A stretch of DNA of 64,000 nt from Ziziphus jujuba (lineage: Eukaryota > Streptophyta > Magnoliopsida > Rosales > Rhamnaceae), in NCBI RefSeq assembly GCF_031755915.1, contig NC_083386.1, positions 12,338,001-12,402,000 on the forward strand. The letters run 5' to 3'. Made by a program: the position numbers and the translations under genes. Below, one piece after another: positions 34,970 to 48,700 of the stretch (the stretch's first letter is position 1; every line of letters begins with the position of its first letter). Under the pieces are notes generated by a model. It worked only from the letters and a program-made list of their open reading frames with translations. It was not told the DNA's origin and searched no databases.

Positions 34970-35078
34970 AAAGCTAAGTTTGTGTTTTTGTTTTTTTTTT
35001 TTTTCTCTCTTTATTTATTTATTTATTTTTATTTCTTCTCCTTGACACAATTCTTCCATGGAATAGTGACTCCATTAT

Positions 35079-35174
35079 CTTAAAGGAGAAAATTGATGAA
35101 ATACCCATTAATCCACCAACAGCATCCTTAAAGGAGAAAATTGATGAAATACCCATTAATCCACCAACAGCATC
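35079..35174. repeat. Perfect 48-bp tandem duplication in the WAT1 gene 2 promoter
   Basis: Copy 1 is 35079-35126 and copy 2 is 35127-35174, identical as read. The matching region upstream of gene 3 (about 41545-41580) has only one copy, so the doubling happened after the segmental duplication. It lies about 225-320 bases upstream of the start codon. Confidence 0.9.
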
Positions 35175-35219
35175 AGAACCAGCTTTCAACATCAGAACCA
35201 AACTTTTTCCTGTATAAAA

Positions 35220-38200
35220 ATATCAAACACCATTGTTTGATAATGAGGACTAATTGTAAGGTTGGTAGCAGGGGAGCCACAGGACTTTGGATTAATGGGG
35301 CAAACTAAAAAGTAAACAAAAATTGATCAAATCTATGAAAGTTAAAATGAGAATTTATAAAATATATTTTAAACGATGGATAAAATTTAACTCTCTTTTT
35401 GGTTGGATATGAATCTTTAGTACTGTTAGCTCATATAAGATAATAATGGGGGTAAATTAAGTAATACATTAATTTTTACAAAACATCTATACACTTTTCT
35501 CTCTTCCATTAGAGGAAATTTAGTAAATATTATTAAGCTTGGGTTTGCTTAAACGTAAATTAATTACATAAATCAAAATAGAGTTTAAGCACAATAAAAT
35601 TTGCTTATTTGTTGTTGCAACTTGCAAAATCTTGTAGTTTGTTGTGTGTATACCATACAAGTGTGTGCAATTTAACTGCACATACATAACTAAAAGCTTA
35701 CATTTATCGACTATTGTCTGTATAATATTCATTCATCATGTGCAATGTAAACCTAACAATCTAATCATAGTTTTGTGTAACATTAAGGTGAACCATTTGA
35801 ATCCTATATATCCGTTTTATATAATAATTATTAAGTATTTGATTATAAATGATTTGTCAGACCATATTACCCTTTTAACGAGATTGTATATAAGTTCGTC
35901 TTTACCAATTACAGGTGAAGAGTTGATTGGAGGCAGAGAATTAGAAACTTGGTACTTGGTGCATGTTCACCATAAAATTAATTAGTACCTTCTTATATTG
36001 ACCCCTGTGTGTGCATGATATTGATATGATACAATATTTGTGAATTGGGGTGGGCGTTGTTTTTTTTTTTTTTTTTTTTTTTTTGGGTCAAATAGAACCG
36101 AATGAACCATGGAGAAAAACCAAACTGAATTGAACCAAACATTTTCGATTCAATTCAATTGGGTTTGATTAAGTTGAATATTTTATTATTTTTAAATTTT
36201 CAAATAATTTTTTTAAAAAAATATTTTTTAATTATTTGAGTTTAATATTATATCATTAAATTTGATATTATTAATATATTTAATTAAATAATCTAAAAAT
36301 ATAATTAATCATAATAAAAAAAATCATATGTAATATACATGTTCAGTACAATTCGAATTGATCAGGATTATTTTTAACTAAAATCTAATCAAACCAAAAC
36401 CGAACTAATATAATTTGAGTGGTTTAATCAATCTGGATTGATTTGTGTGCATTCCTACAGCTGCGTGTATACAATGACATTGATGTTAGCACATCAGAAA
36501 CAATATGTGTATATATACATGGATAAGGATTCTTTCCATTTCAAGGGAATGGAGGATTTCAATTTAGCTTAACAAAATTGTGTAACATCAATTTTTTAGA
36601 TACAAAAGCTATTCTTGTTCCATATCATCATTATTAATTTGGAAACAATTACATTAGTTATTGATTGGTACCAATTTTGTTATATGATTTAACATTAAAA
36701 ATTAATTAATAAAATATGTCTATCCAAAATTAAATTTTAATTTATTACTCTTAAAGAAAAAAATAAAAATATTGTATAATATATTTCCATGATAACTATT
36801 TTTTAATAATATTTATAATTAAACAATAAAATTAAATTAAGAGCAAAGAAATTAAAAACAAAGTTAGTTGTTAAAACAAAACATATTACTCAATTACAAC
36901 TTTCACTCAAGTTACTGAATATATAAAAAAAACATACATAAACAATCTGAAAAAAATAAAAATAAATAAATAAATAAAAACATAATCACACCATAATTAA
37001 TCACTTCCCAAATTTGTCGCATGTGCATGTTCACTGTATAATATTTGGGTATACTTCACAGTCATGTCAATTGAGATAATATCAACAAAAAAGAATATTA
37101 AAAAGCTAAATATAATAATTTTGAAATTTTCATACTTGAGTGGGATTATTTCGACTGTTTTGGAATTGAGAATCACATATGTGGAATTGCACGATACTTA
37201 TTCCCATGTCTTAACAACCAATTTTAAATAAAATTCGTTAATTTTTGTTAACCACTAAAACTATGTTAATTTTATTTTAAATAAAATTAGTTATATTACT
37301 GTAAAAAAAATTAAAAATCTTTTGTACAATTTTTTTTTTAATAAATACTTCGCATACATTTCTTCAAATATGGGAAAAAAAAAATTATTTTCTTTCTTTA
37401 GAAATGAATAAATTTAGGTTTTGCTATACAAAAAAAAAAAATCTAATTAGAGCATCTTCAATAGTGAATGTAGGTTAATACCTATATGACATAGAAATTG
37501 AATTCGTCTAAATCTAGATAAAATAAATATATAGTCAGTTTTAAAATTATTTTTCAATAATAATGTGAAGAAAACTATTTATGACTATTAATTAATTATA
37601 TATATATATATTATTAATTTTATAAAAAATTAACTTTTTAATGAAAATTTTGTTTTTAAAGAAATTAATAATGTTTGACAAGCTCTCTAATAGTAGAAAG
37701 GTCACCTTAATAGTATCTATATATATATATATATATTTTTTTTTTCTATATCAGTTTAACAGGTTTAGACAGATTATTTATTTTTTGATATTATAAAAAA
37801 AAAATTAGCAATAGATAAAGTCATTAGAAATTCTCTTACCATTGATGTCAACAATATAAACACTAGTATTTGTCACATATTTAACACAAAAAATAAATGG
37901 AGCTTTCAATTTGCCTAATTAGGATGATCCAACGTAAAGTCCCATAAAAATACAAACCACATGGACAGATTCTAGGAAAAAATTAGACCATATATATATA
38001 TATATAAATTCTGGAAACATTCTGATTCTCATTGGATCTAAAGTATCAAATATGTTTTTTTTTTTTTCTTTTTTCGTTTCGCTTGTATCAAATTATGATG
38101 AAGTTAGGTATAAGTCAATCCCTCATTCGATCTAAAGTATTAAATATGTTTTTTTCTATTTTCTTTTTTATTTTGCTTGTATCAAATTATGATGAAGTTA

Positions 38201-39126
38201 GGTATAAGTCAAACCCTCAGTATTGAGAGACTTTAATATGATGGGGTAACCATTATGATCCTTAGTTTCATCAAGATTTTGACCAATGTTAAATAAACTT
38301 GCCAATCAAATTTTTAGTTCAAGATACTATACAAATTTAGATTCACTGATTGGTTATAGATATATATCTTGTTTATGAAATTGGTGGCTATAAATTAAAG
38401 TAGAGATACAGTGAGGAGGTAATTGCCAATATATATAAAATTATATATGCAATCCATCTCATACTTGCACAAGTAGTACATGTCATGGTTCCATTTGAGT
38501 TTTATCATAAACCATTAATGGGGATATCTAAATCTCAACTTCAATCCTAATATAAAAGATGTGATTTAAGCTCGCGTGTGTGTGTGTGTGTACCTTTTTC
38601 CCCCCTCGCCCTTTTTTTTTTTTTTTTTTTTGTTTTTTGGGTATTGATATATGGGAATATTTAAAGTAGGTTACAGGGGCATATTATTGAAGTGTGAGTA
38701 TCTATAAAAAGAGGTTGGGGGTTAAATAATTTTCTCTTTTTTTGGTATAAGGTTTTGGAGTTATACATGATCAAGTAAACAAGAAAAGTCCATGTACAAT
38801 TTAGTAAGCTATTGTTTATTTCTTCTCATAAAATTGTTCAAGACTTGCATGCACCAAATTTTCTCAGAATTAATACAACAATCCATTAAGTATATTCGTG
38901 TCGTCTCGTTTCCTCTTCAGTGCGTCTTGACTGTATTAATTCTCCAATTATTACATGACAGGAGGGCAGCACATTTCTAAGATATAAAAGTTACATTCAT
39001 TGGTGAAACATATAGAATTTGAATCCTTCCACCATCATTATTAACCTAGTGGCAAGACTATAGTATAATGTAACTAAGAAATGTGGCACTTCAAATTAAC
39101 CACAAACCAAATCAGTAGCTCAGTTC

Positions 39127-39180
<54 letters not shown>

Positions 39181-39220
39181 AAATGCTAGCTATCAATTAT
39201 TTTTATTAATTTCCTTCAAA
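35220..39220. other. Gene-free spacer between WAT1 genes 2 and 3
   Basis: AT-rich with no gene. It holds a poly-T run near 36060-36084, (TA)n near 37590-37609, 37717-37736 and 37990-38006, a 94-bp tandem duplication (38028-38219), a (GT)n near 38576-38590 and a (CT)n tract at 39129-39180 just downstream of gene 3. Much of it is part of the two duplicated segments. Confidence 0.6.
38028..38219. repeat. 94-bp tandem duplication
   Basis: Copies start at 38028 and 38122 with the block CTCATT(G/C)GATCTAAAG, and share the tail TTATGATGAAGTTAGGTATA. They differ mainly in the length of an internal T run. The small open frame over it is a by-product of the repeat. Confidence 0.85.
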
Positions 39221-39221
39221 C

Positions 39222-41261
39222 TCAAACGGATTCATCTTGTCTTTTGCCATCCATGGCCAAAGACTCTTGGTTCTTTGTAGTCTTCATTGTCATTTCTTGA
39301 TAATCTGGTGCTAATTTATTATTAATGTCGGCTGGTTCAGATTCAGATTGAAGATCTTGGTCCTTGCTCTTTCCCCATAGTACCATGTATAGCCCAGTTA
39401 CAATTATAACAGCTCCAATAACCCTGCAAAATTAACATTATAAATTAATGCCTCAATCAAATTAAACTCAAATCTTCGATAAATAAAAATTCTTTACATA
39501 ATTAATTTAAAAAAAAAATCTCTTCTTGATTTACCTTCCTAAGTATGTTATCTCACCCAAAAGCAAAGACCCCAAAATTGCAACAATAACCATGTAGAGA
39601 GGGTTAAAAGCAGTCACAAAAACAGGTCCTCTTTCTTTCACCACCATCCCTTGGATATAGTAAGCAATCCCTGAACATACTATTCCCTGCATCCAAATAT
39701 ATCTATTCACTTGCTGTATAAATCTATTTTAACATTAATTTTCAGTACTAGAAGAGAAAAATTGTTCCCAAAAAGAAAAATTTTTGAATAAGCAAGAATT
39801 TCTTACACTGTAAAGAGCGGTTAAGAACTTAAAATCCATGTGTATAGCCCAAGCAGAAGGGTTGCCCCATTCAAGTACTACAGCCACTACACTGCCTTCC
39901 AATGCTCCCATCAAACACATCAAAGCTGTTAGGGAAAGCTCAGCTGGGTATGTCTGTAGCGTAATTGCCTGAAATAAAAAAATATATATATATCACTAAA
40001 ATGAGAATATATATATATATATATATATATGGGGTCGTATGGAGCTCAGGATTTGTTGGGCAGCTATGTCCTATAACATGTTGTAGGATGTGTAAAATCA
40101 AAATCAATGTCCTGCAACATATTATCGAACGCTGCGTTGTCCAATATACAATTAGCTCAATCGTACACTGGAATATTTTCCCATATATATACTTTTTTAT
40201 AGAAGTTGAAGATATAGAGAAGGTTAATTGGGAGATAATGAAAATTAAGAATGCTAACTTTTATTACCTGAAGGATGACGAAAGCAGACCAGCAAATACA
40301 TCCTGCTGTTATCATTATAGCACCCTTAACTGTGTCTTGAGGATGAGTTAATTTTGGGGCGTCCTGATGGATGTTTTGTTTTTCCCATGGCAATTTCAAT
40401 GCGGGTCCATTAACCAAAGTCATAAACATAGCTCCCCCAACTGTCACTATGGTACCCAATATCTTTGCCAAGCCACGCACACTTGTAATCTTAACCTTCT
40501 CAAGCCTGCAAATAATAATCACACTCAAAAATTGGGTTGATTTAAACTTTGCTAAGATTCATTACAAACATATATATATATATAGGATGTATATGTATAT
40601 GTATGTATACATTTGTATGTGTGGGTGTGTTATGTAGAGAAGTGATGATTACCTTAGAACCCAAGCCATTGCAAAAGCAAAAGCAGGAAGAATATTGAAC
40701 ATAGAAGCTGTAAAAGTTGCTGTTGTGAGCTTCAAACCAGTGTAGAACAAGTTCTGGTCAATTACTGGCCTGAATTTGGAAGAAACAGAAATAAGCTTAC
40801 TAAATTTGACATCCCCAAAAGAAAACACAGGATTCTATTTTTTTTTTTTTTGGAAATTTAAATAAGGTCAAGATCTTTTACTCTAATAATCCCAGCAACA
40901 TAATCTTGGCGAAGATAGTGATGGTCATCTTAGGCCTTACTTTCCTGTTGTAGTAAATATATAAAATCAGTAAATTATGTATAACTGTCATATATATATA
41001 TATATATATGGATGTATGTATGTGTATAAAAGAAAAAAGAAATCAAGATAGAAAGAGATACCTATCTAAGAAAATGGCAAAAGGAGCAATAGCAGCAGTG
41101 GCAATAGCATGACGATAAACTACCAAAACATGTTGGCTCATCCCATGGTTTAAAGCAAATTTTGAGAATATGGACAATCCTGCATACCCAAATTGCAGAA
41201 AAATTAGTGCAATGAATGGCTTCGCTCGAATGAGCATTTGAGACAAAGATTTTTCACTCAT
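39222..41261 (-). CDS. WAT1-related (EamA, nodulin MtN21-like) transporter, gene 3 (377 aa)
   Basis: Close paralogue of the gene at 32972-34854 and probably the same kind of transporter. Exons on the minus strand: 41062-41261, 40882-40944, 40653-40769, 40268-40505, 39807-39968, 39535-39686 and 39222-39423; lengths 200, 63, 117, 238, 162, 152 and 202, all GT-AG with matching phases, making 378 codons with stop. Two EamA domains at about residues 10-150 and 180-320. Seen blocks include LNHGMSQHVLVVYRHAIA, DQNLFYTGLKLTTATF, NILPAFAFAMAWVLR, EWGNPSAWAIHMD and VKERGPVFVTAFNPL. Ten hydrophobic segments are expected from the family. No stop or frameshift was found. A TATA box lies about 95 bases upstream of the ATG. 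The start was chosen as the second Met, shared with gene 2. Confidence 0.93.
40030..40185. repeat. Imperfect palindromic insertion in intron 4 of WAT1 gene 3
   Basis: This piece is absent from the corresponding intron of gene 2. Its left part, around TCCTATAACATGTTGTAGGA, partly matches the complement of its right part, around TCCTGCAACATATTATCG. Outer TTGGGCAGC and GCTGCGTTGTCCAAT blocks are also roughly inverse. It is probably a small inverted-repeat element. Confidence 0.45.
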
Positions 41262-41353
41262 TTTTATTCTTTTTAACTCTCTTGAAAATTCTCTCTCTAA
41301 CACTTCCTAACTTTCAACAACCCTGTGCAAGAAATTGCAGTTTCTTGCACTCC

Positions 41354-41361
41354 TATATATA
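41354..41361 (-). promoter_or_regulatory. TATA box of WAT1 gene 3
   Basis: GTATATATAGGA on the minus strand, about 95 bases upstream of ATG 41261, equivalent in position to the box of gene 2. Confidence 0.55.
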
Positions 41362-41399
41362 CAAGTTAAGTTTGTCTTTTTCTTTCTTTTTTTATTTTT

Positions 41400-42849
41400 T
41401 TTTCTTTTTTGTTTTTTTAATCCTTGGACACAATTCTTCCGTACGTGGAATGGATTCCACTATCTTTAAAAACAAAATGATAGAAAAACGGGGGAAAAAA
41501 ACAGAAAAAAAAAAAGGAAAGAGAGAGGTGGAGAGACAGAGAATTGATGAAACACCCATGAAATCCACCGACAGAATAAGAACCCGCATTCAACTTTTCC
41601 CGGCACAAAAAGTATCAAACACCATTGTTTGATAATGAGGACTAAATGTAGGGTTGACAGCAGGGGAGCTATAGGACTTTGAATTAATGGGGCAAACTGA
41701 AAAGTTAAATAAAAATTTATCAAATAAATGAAAAAGTTAGGTACTACATATTTTTTTAGTACAATTTTATCAATGAGAATAATTAAAAATATATATTTTC
41801 AAATTTTAGACAGTATTTAACTCTATTTTTGGTTCGATTTGAATCTTTAATACTATTAGCTTATATAAGAGATGATAATGGAGTAAATTAAGTAATACAT
41901 TTTTACACCATTGTCACTTTCAAAAGGGGGAAATTTAGTAAATATTGTTTAGCTTGGTGGGTTTGCTTAAATTTATTACATGAAATCAAAAAAGGGTTTG
42001 AGCACAATAAAATTTGCTTATTCGTTGTTGCAACTTGCACATGCATGAACGTCTTTCATTTTCCTTTAAATGATTTGTTTTTCTCACATGTCTAAAAACT
42101 TATATTTATCTATTAAAATCATATTAAATATATAATGATCATTTATCATTGGACAGTGCTAATCAAATAATATCCTAATTATAATTTTGTATAACGTCAA
42201 AATAAATCATCTAGATCTTATATATAATTAAAGGTATTCAATTACGAATATGATTTATTTACACTATATTATCATTTTTAACAGCTGTATACAAGTTCCA
42301 ATTACAGGTGAGGATTTGAGAGGAGGTGGAGAATTAGAAACTTGGTACCTGGTGCATGTTCACCTGAAAGTTGATCACAAGTTCCCTCGACATTGACGTG
42401 TGCATTGCATCTTAGCAGGACTGTTATGGATATTTAGCGAATAAATATTATATGCTGATAACTAACATGTGGTTATATTGTGAGGATTCATTGGAGGATC
42501 TGGTGCCAGCAGCAGTGGTAGTTCTGAGTCCAGTAGCTGGTATTTGAGATTATTTTAGTTGGGTTTCTGGAATTTTCGCTTTCCCCATTTAGTGCAAGAA
42601 ATTCATAAAGACTTTTCCATCCCCATCAACCCCACACACTTGTGCAGGATGTGTAATTTGATGTTAAACTGCATCAAATTAGTATCAGCAACTGATTTTA
42701 TTTCTTTCTTTTTATATATTCGTGTGGTCGGTCGGTGGCATCTCTTCACATGTGTGTCTTATGGACTATTCCAACCTGCTAGTTCTTGTATATCGAATAA
42801 ACCAGCAGAATTAATATATATTAAAGATTAGATTTTAATCTGATTTTAG

Positions 42850-42888
<39 letters not shown>

Positions 42889-45380
42889 TTCATGAAAAAT
42901 AAAAAATTTAAAATAATTTAAAGAATATTAATACCTCTATTATATGCTATATAATCTTAAGGGTTTACTCTCTCTCTTTATTCTCTCTCTTTCCATGTTA
43001 ATTATATATATAATTAGACCCTAAAAATTGTAGGCCTTTCAATACCCGTACTTTAAAATAATATTTAATTCAGTTAGCAAGACTAACAGGAAAAGTTTAT
43101 CCTCAATCATCCAAAAAATAATTTAAAAAAAAAAAGAAAAAAAAACTTTCAAAAATTTGTCGTTTACCACTTTTTGTTAACCCACTAAAACTATGTTCAT
43201 AACTTTATTTAATAAAATTAACTACTGTAAAAATAAATAAAAATCTTTAATGCATGCGATTTCTTTTCAATGATCACTTTCATTCGCATGGATTAATTCC
43301 TTTTCAAATGTGGAATTTTTTATATTTTATTTTATTTCCTTTTTTGCCTCAGAATACGAATAAATTAGGTTTTGATAGACGAAGAACCCGATTACCATAT
43401 ATGCCAGACAGTATAAATGCTAGCATTTGTCACATATTTGGTACCTTATTTGAATGGGACATCTCTCACCAATTTGACAAGCTAGGATGATCTAATGTAG
43501 AATCCCATAAAAATACAGACTACATGGACTACATAAAATTACAAGGTTTTATATAATATTTTTTATATTCTGATTCCCTTTCAATATATTAAAGTATATT
43601 CTTTTTCTTTTTTTCTTTTTTTCTTTCTATGGAAAATATCCAATTAAGAACTTAATATGTTAGGGTAATCATTATGAATCCCTAGTTTTATCAAAATTTT
43701 GACAAATAATTTTTATTGAAAATTTTGACAAATGTTTACTAATAAACTTCACCAATCGAATTCTTGTTTAAGATATATTTTAATATTGTGTACGTTAAAC
43801 ATATATGTATACATAATCAAATTAAGATAGGATCGGATTCGTCTTACCTAGCTATATATATAATTATATAATAAATCCTTCTCATACTTGTGCAAGTGCA
43901 TTTCATGGTTCCACTTGAGTTTGCCTATAAACCGTTGATAAGGGTATCTCCATTTTATTTATTTATTTATTTTTTATGTTGTTGTAACTTAGAACCACTA
44001 TGTATATTTTTATAAAATATGATAAGCTATTAACGTGTCTTTTTGCCTATGGACAAGTGCAAAAGTGAACTTTTGGATTACTGTCATAGGCTTATGTAGT
44101 TTTTGAGTTTTGGGGTTTTAATTTTTGTGTTCCTTGAATGATTTATCTTAAACATTTTGTTGTTTTGGCTTGAAATTCTGCTAATTTCCATGCAAAGCAA
44201 CTCACGTGATGAAATTCCATTATTTTTTGTGTTTTTTTTTATTATTAAAAAAAAAAAAAAAACAAACAAACAAACAAACAAACAAAAAAGAAAAACAAGC
44301 AAAGTTCTAAGAATAACTTTTTTTATGCTGATAATAACCTTTTTAGCCAAGAGGGGTGTGTGCACAGAGTTCTAAATTTCTAATGTTATTTCATAACCCA
44401 ACAAATTAAATTGGAATCCTTTTTGTCTTTTATATGCTAAAAAGTTTTTCGGATAATTAATATGCTAAAAAGTTTTAAGTGCTTTTACTGGTTCAACAAT
44501 CTTTCTTATTAAAGCAATACAAATTATCTAATATGATGATCACTTTTTCTTATCTAATATGATACCAAAATGCCTTTGCCACTTGGTAAGGAAAAAGCAT
44601 TATTTCCTTCTCGATGTTCTTTGCCTCAAAGCATTATTTCCTTCTCGATGTTCTTTGTCTCCAAATTGCGAACTCTATTGTTATCTTACTTTTCAAGATC
44701 TCTTTTACATGTATAACAAGATTTTTTTATTATTAATATTATTACTATTGTTTCCCAAAATTTCTTCAACCGTTCATTTTTTTCTTTCCCATTGGAATAA
44801 TTCCCATATAATCATTTCCTCCAATCTTTAGTATTGAAATTGCATATTTCCATGCACCCTTTAAGGCCAAAATTCATTAGTATATAGTTTTCAACCTTTT
44901 AGTGGACGAAAGGGTTTTAATCCTGTTTTGTCTCAAATCCCCAGTGGTGGAGAAATATTCATCTTCTTCCAATCAATTTTTTAGCGATTGATGAGCATAA
45001 CGAAAAGATAATATGCCCCTTTTTTTCTGGCCTTTGAATATCATAGCTAGCCATGTCGCTTGCGCATGAATGAAATAGCAGACGGTCAATAATCAAGCTA
45101 AGCATGTTGAAATTCCCAATCAAAATTCTCCTTAAATTAAAAAAATGATAATAAAATAATAATAAATAATAAAAAGAGAAAAAAAAAAGAAAGTAACAGA
45201 TGAAAAAGTTAAATAAATAAATAAATTAAGAGTCGTTGAGAAATTCAAGCATTATCTAATGGTAACTATTGGGCAAATAAAGCTGGCAAGCTACTAAAAT
45301 TTTCATGGCATCACCAAATTATACAAAATCTTACTATTATTAAAATATTACCATTTCAAAAAAGTAAAATAGAAGAAGAA
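41400..45380. other. Gene-free spacer between the WAT1 array and OGDH
   Basis: No gene seen. Contains (TA)n near 42856-42884, a homopolymer-rich stretch with (CAAA)n near 44244-44287, a 34-bp tandem duplication (44594-44661), and the right part of duplication unit 2. Short open frames show no family resemblance. Confidence 0.6.
44594..44661. repeat. 34-bp tandem duplication
   Basis: Two copies (44594-44627 and 44628-44661) of a unit containing ATTTCCTTCTCGATGTTCTT, differing by about one base. The low divergence suggests it is recent. Confidence 0.85.
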
Positions 45381-45782
45381 TAAGAAGAAGAGACGCAAGT
45401 GCATTACATTAGAAGAGCAAAATGGGTGAGAAGAAAATCCCCATTCTGACTATAACTTTTGGACAATTCCGATTCATGTTTGTACAAGGATAACGCAGCA
45501 TAATTTTATTACACTCTTAACAGCGTTGCACAACGAGAGAAACAGAACAAAATCAAATGATAAATATAAATCCAACTATTCAACTTGCATGCAGTACCAT
45601 GGTACCTTTGCTGAAGGAACTAAGGAAAAAACCAAAAAAAGAAAAAAAGGGATTCAACCGCAAGATCGACTTTCTGATAACATCATATGTATGCAATTGT
45701 TCTTATTAAGAATGAGTTTCATTTTTCAATTTTTTTTTCTTTTCATTTTTTTCTTTTAAGGGTATTCTTCAAATAGGATCCA

Positions 45783-48700
45783 TCAAGGAAACTCAATCGG
45801 CTCAGGCTGTATGGCTTTATGCACAAGCTCTGCTTGTTCCTTGACATGAACCTGATAGAAACCAGTGGCCGTTGCAGCTGATGGAGCACGGCCAACATAT
45901 TTAACATCATCCACGGTTCCTCTGTTCAAAGCTTTCATGGCAGTGCTGAGGCGAGGTGCAATATAACTGTATGCACCCATGTTCATTGGCTCTTCCTGGC
46001 ACCAAACGATCTCAGCATCTATAAAAGAATAATAAACAAAGATTATGTCAGCCTCAAAATGTCAAGTAAGCAGAAAACAAGAAATCCTAATTTATAAATT
46101 TCCCCAGCAAGTACTATGCGAGCTCCCCCCCAAAATACACTCTTTTAAGCTTGTATCCCTCTTCGATAACATTGGAACATTTCACACCGTAGTGAAATAA
46201 GATGAGAAGATTTCTGGTAAACATATTCATATAATGTTGATTCCAGTGCATGAAATGAATTGAACACTGCATCAGATTATATGATTTATGCTTTGGAAAT
46301 CTAATTTCTACATTCCCTTGGGAAACAAACCTATCAATAAGAAAAATAAAAATAAAAGCAAAGAATAAAAACCAAGCAACCCAGCTGACACAAACACATA
46401 AACACTCTGCATCATATAATATAAACTTGTAATGGCATTTCAAGTTACAAGTGTGAACTACATACTTGGATATCGCTTCAATTCTCGCTGGATAAGATCA
46501 TAGGGGAAGGGGCAAAGCTGTTCCACCCTACATATTGCTACATCCTTTGCACTGGCCTTCTTACGCTCTTCCTCAAGCTCGTAATAAACCTACCATCAAA
46601 GAATATATTAAAGTTTATACCAATGTTCAGAGAAAAAAATTTTACTTTGTAGTTAAGATATTAAAAGACACTGCTCAAAAGTCAGCATGCTAAATGATCT
46701 AATATCTGTCGGGTTCTGTTTGTATTCAGTCTCCTACCAAATGAAAGATTTATGATCCATTTACTGGTAAAAAATTGTATATCTAAAAGGTCAAATTGTA
46801 ACTTTGTAATTTCTCAGGGAAAAAAAAATGCGTGTGCCACGGAGGGGTTTCAAAAGTCCGCATTATGGAATTTCATACCTTCCCAGAGCAAAGAACTAGT
46901 CGCCTTATACCCTCCTCAAGATCAGAGTGATCGTTCTGGTCCTTTATAAGGCGTTTAAATCTGGTTCCCTGTTTGTCAAAACCAGGGTGACCTTGGACAT
47001 CATCAAATTCGGATAGATTTGATTTGCAGTCCTTGTGACGAAGCAGGTTCTTAGGAGCCATCACAATAAGAGGTTTACGGAAATCCCTATGTATCTGTAA
47101 AATGAATAAGCAGAACATAAAAAAATGGGCAAACCTCTCTTGAATTTGGAAACTCATAACCCAATACATTCACTCACCTGACGCCGCAGAACATGGAAGT
47201 AATTAGCAGGAGTAGTAACATTCACAACTTGCCAATTACATTCCTGAATTTGTGTTCGAAGAGTTGGATCCATCTCAGGAATGACAAAAGGATTATCATC
47301 ACTCATCTGCCATTAAATTAGTGAACACATATTAGTTGTGGTCCTTGGGGATCTATATTACATAATATTGTCTAGGACAAAGTTCCTTCACATAATATAA
47401 AAGGTAGTTCTTCAGCCAGCAAACAAGGGAATCACTAATTCAAAGTCGAGTTGGGGTTTAATGCAAAATAAATCTACCATGTTCTTGCACTAAACGTCAT
47501 AATAACAGAGCTTCATATAAGAACGACATCTACATGAACTCCATTACAGAGGAATGAATGGTCTTCAATAAATCCTGTTCAATTCTCAAAGATGTGAAAC
47601 CAGTAACCATGAATTAAAATAAAAGTGCAAGGCAAATGCTAACATCTCAAACTAAAAGGAAATTGTACAATAAGAGCATTCAGTTCCTTCTTATTTTTTG
47701 ACATCAACATTTAAAATTTCTTCAGGCATGAAAATTTCCTCCCAAACATCATAATTACAGAGCAATAATTAACAAATATACAAAAGATAAGAGAATTATA
47801 ACTTAAGAAAAGTACTCTTATTTCTTAAAAAATCAGTATCTTTGGTTTGGGAGTACCTGAAGAAAACGCTCCAATCTTGCACTTGAATGTTCAGGGCCCT
47901 GGCCATCATAACCGTGAGGAAGTAGAACAACAAGCCCAGTTTGACGAAGCCACTTAGACTCACCACTGCTCAGAAACTGATCAAATATAACTTGAGCCCC
48001 ATTGGCAAAGTCACCAAATTGAGCTTCCCAAATTACCAATGCATTAGGACTTTCCATTGAGTAACCCAATTCAAACCCAAGAACACCAAACTCAGAAAGT
48101 GAGCTGTAAACAGTAAAACAACAAAAAACAATTAGGCCATGTAAGAGACATACTAAATGAAAAGCCCCTTTGACCAGAACAATGTCATTTCTCAGACATT
48201 ATAAAGGCTTGAGTCTATGGGCTCTATTTCTGGGTCTAATTTCTAGCCATGGTCCAATGGCGAGATAAATATTCTAATGTGAGAACAGGGGGTTAGCACT
48301 TTATACTTCTCTAATCAGCATAACATAATATGCATATGGATAATACTCCAGATCCTAAATACCCAAACAGATGCATCAGCTGATTAGGATACAGCACTTT
48401 AAAAACTTTACTAACAAATTTGAAATATACTTTAACCATGATAGCTGGTCTAGAAAATTAATAAAAAGAAAAGCAGTCCATTGGATTACATGTAAATTAC
48501 GAGGTACAACAATAAGTAAATACGCCATATCAAATCAACTCATAAATCAACATAAATGACTAAAATAAGAAATAATATTGTAAATAATAGTGAAATTAAT
48601 ATCTTATTCACATAAACAAAAATAAACTATATGAGCATCTTTAAGGTGAAAACCTAACATTGTCCCTTAAGGAATATATTAGAAAAAATGTTCTACTCTC

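Larger units (their letters stand above)
31490..38560. repeat. Segmental duplication unit 1, with WAT1 gene 2
   Basis: Collinear with 38790-43960. Matching anchors: 31490-31735 with 38790-38985; the whole gene 32880-34990 with 39110-41370; 35200-35990 with 41600-42370, including the shared TTAGAAACTTGGTAC block near 35941 and 42333; 37340-38010 with 43190-43540; and 38240-38560 with 43660-43960. Unit 1 is longer, mainly because of extra AT-rich DNA around 31740-32880 and 36000-37300. Confidence 0.8.
38790..43960. repeat. Segmental duplication unit 2, with WAT1 gene 3
   Basis: Collinear partner of 31490-38560, in the same orientation. Genic parts are most similar and intergenic parts are diverged by many indels, so the duplication is not very recent. 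Unit 2 carries its own insertion of about 120-170 bases in intron 4 of the gene (about 40030-40185). Confidence 0.8.
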
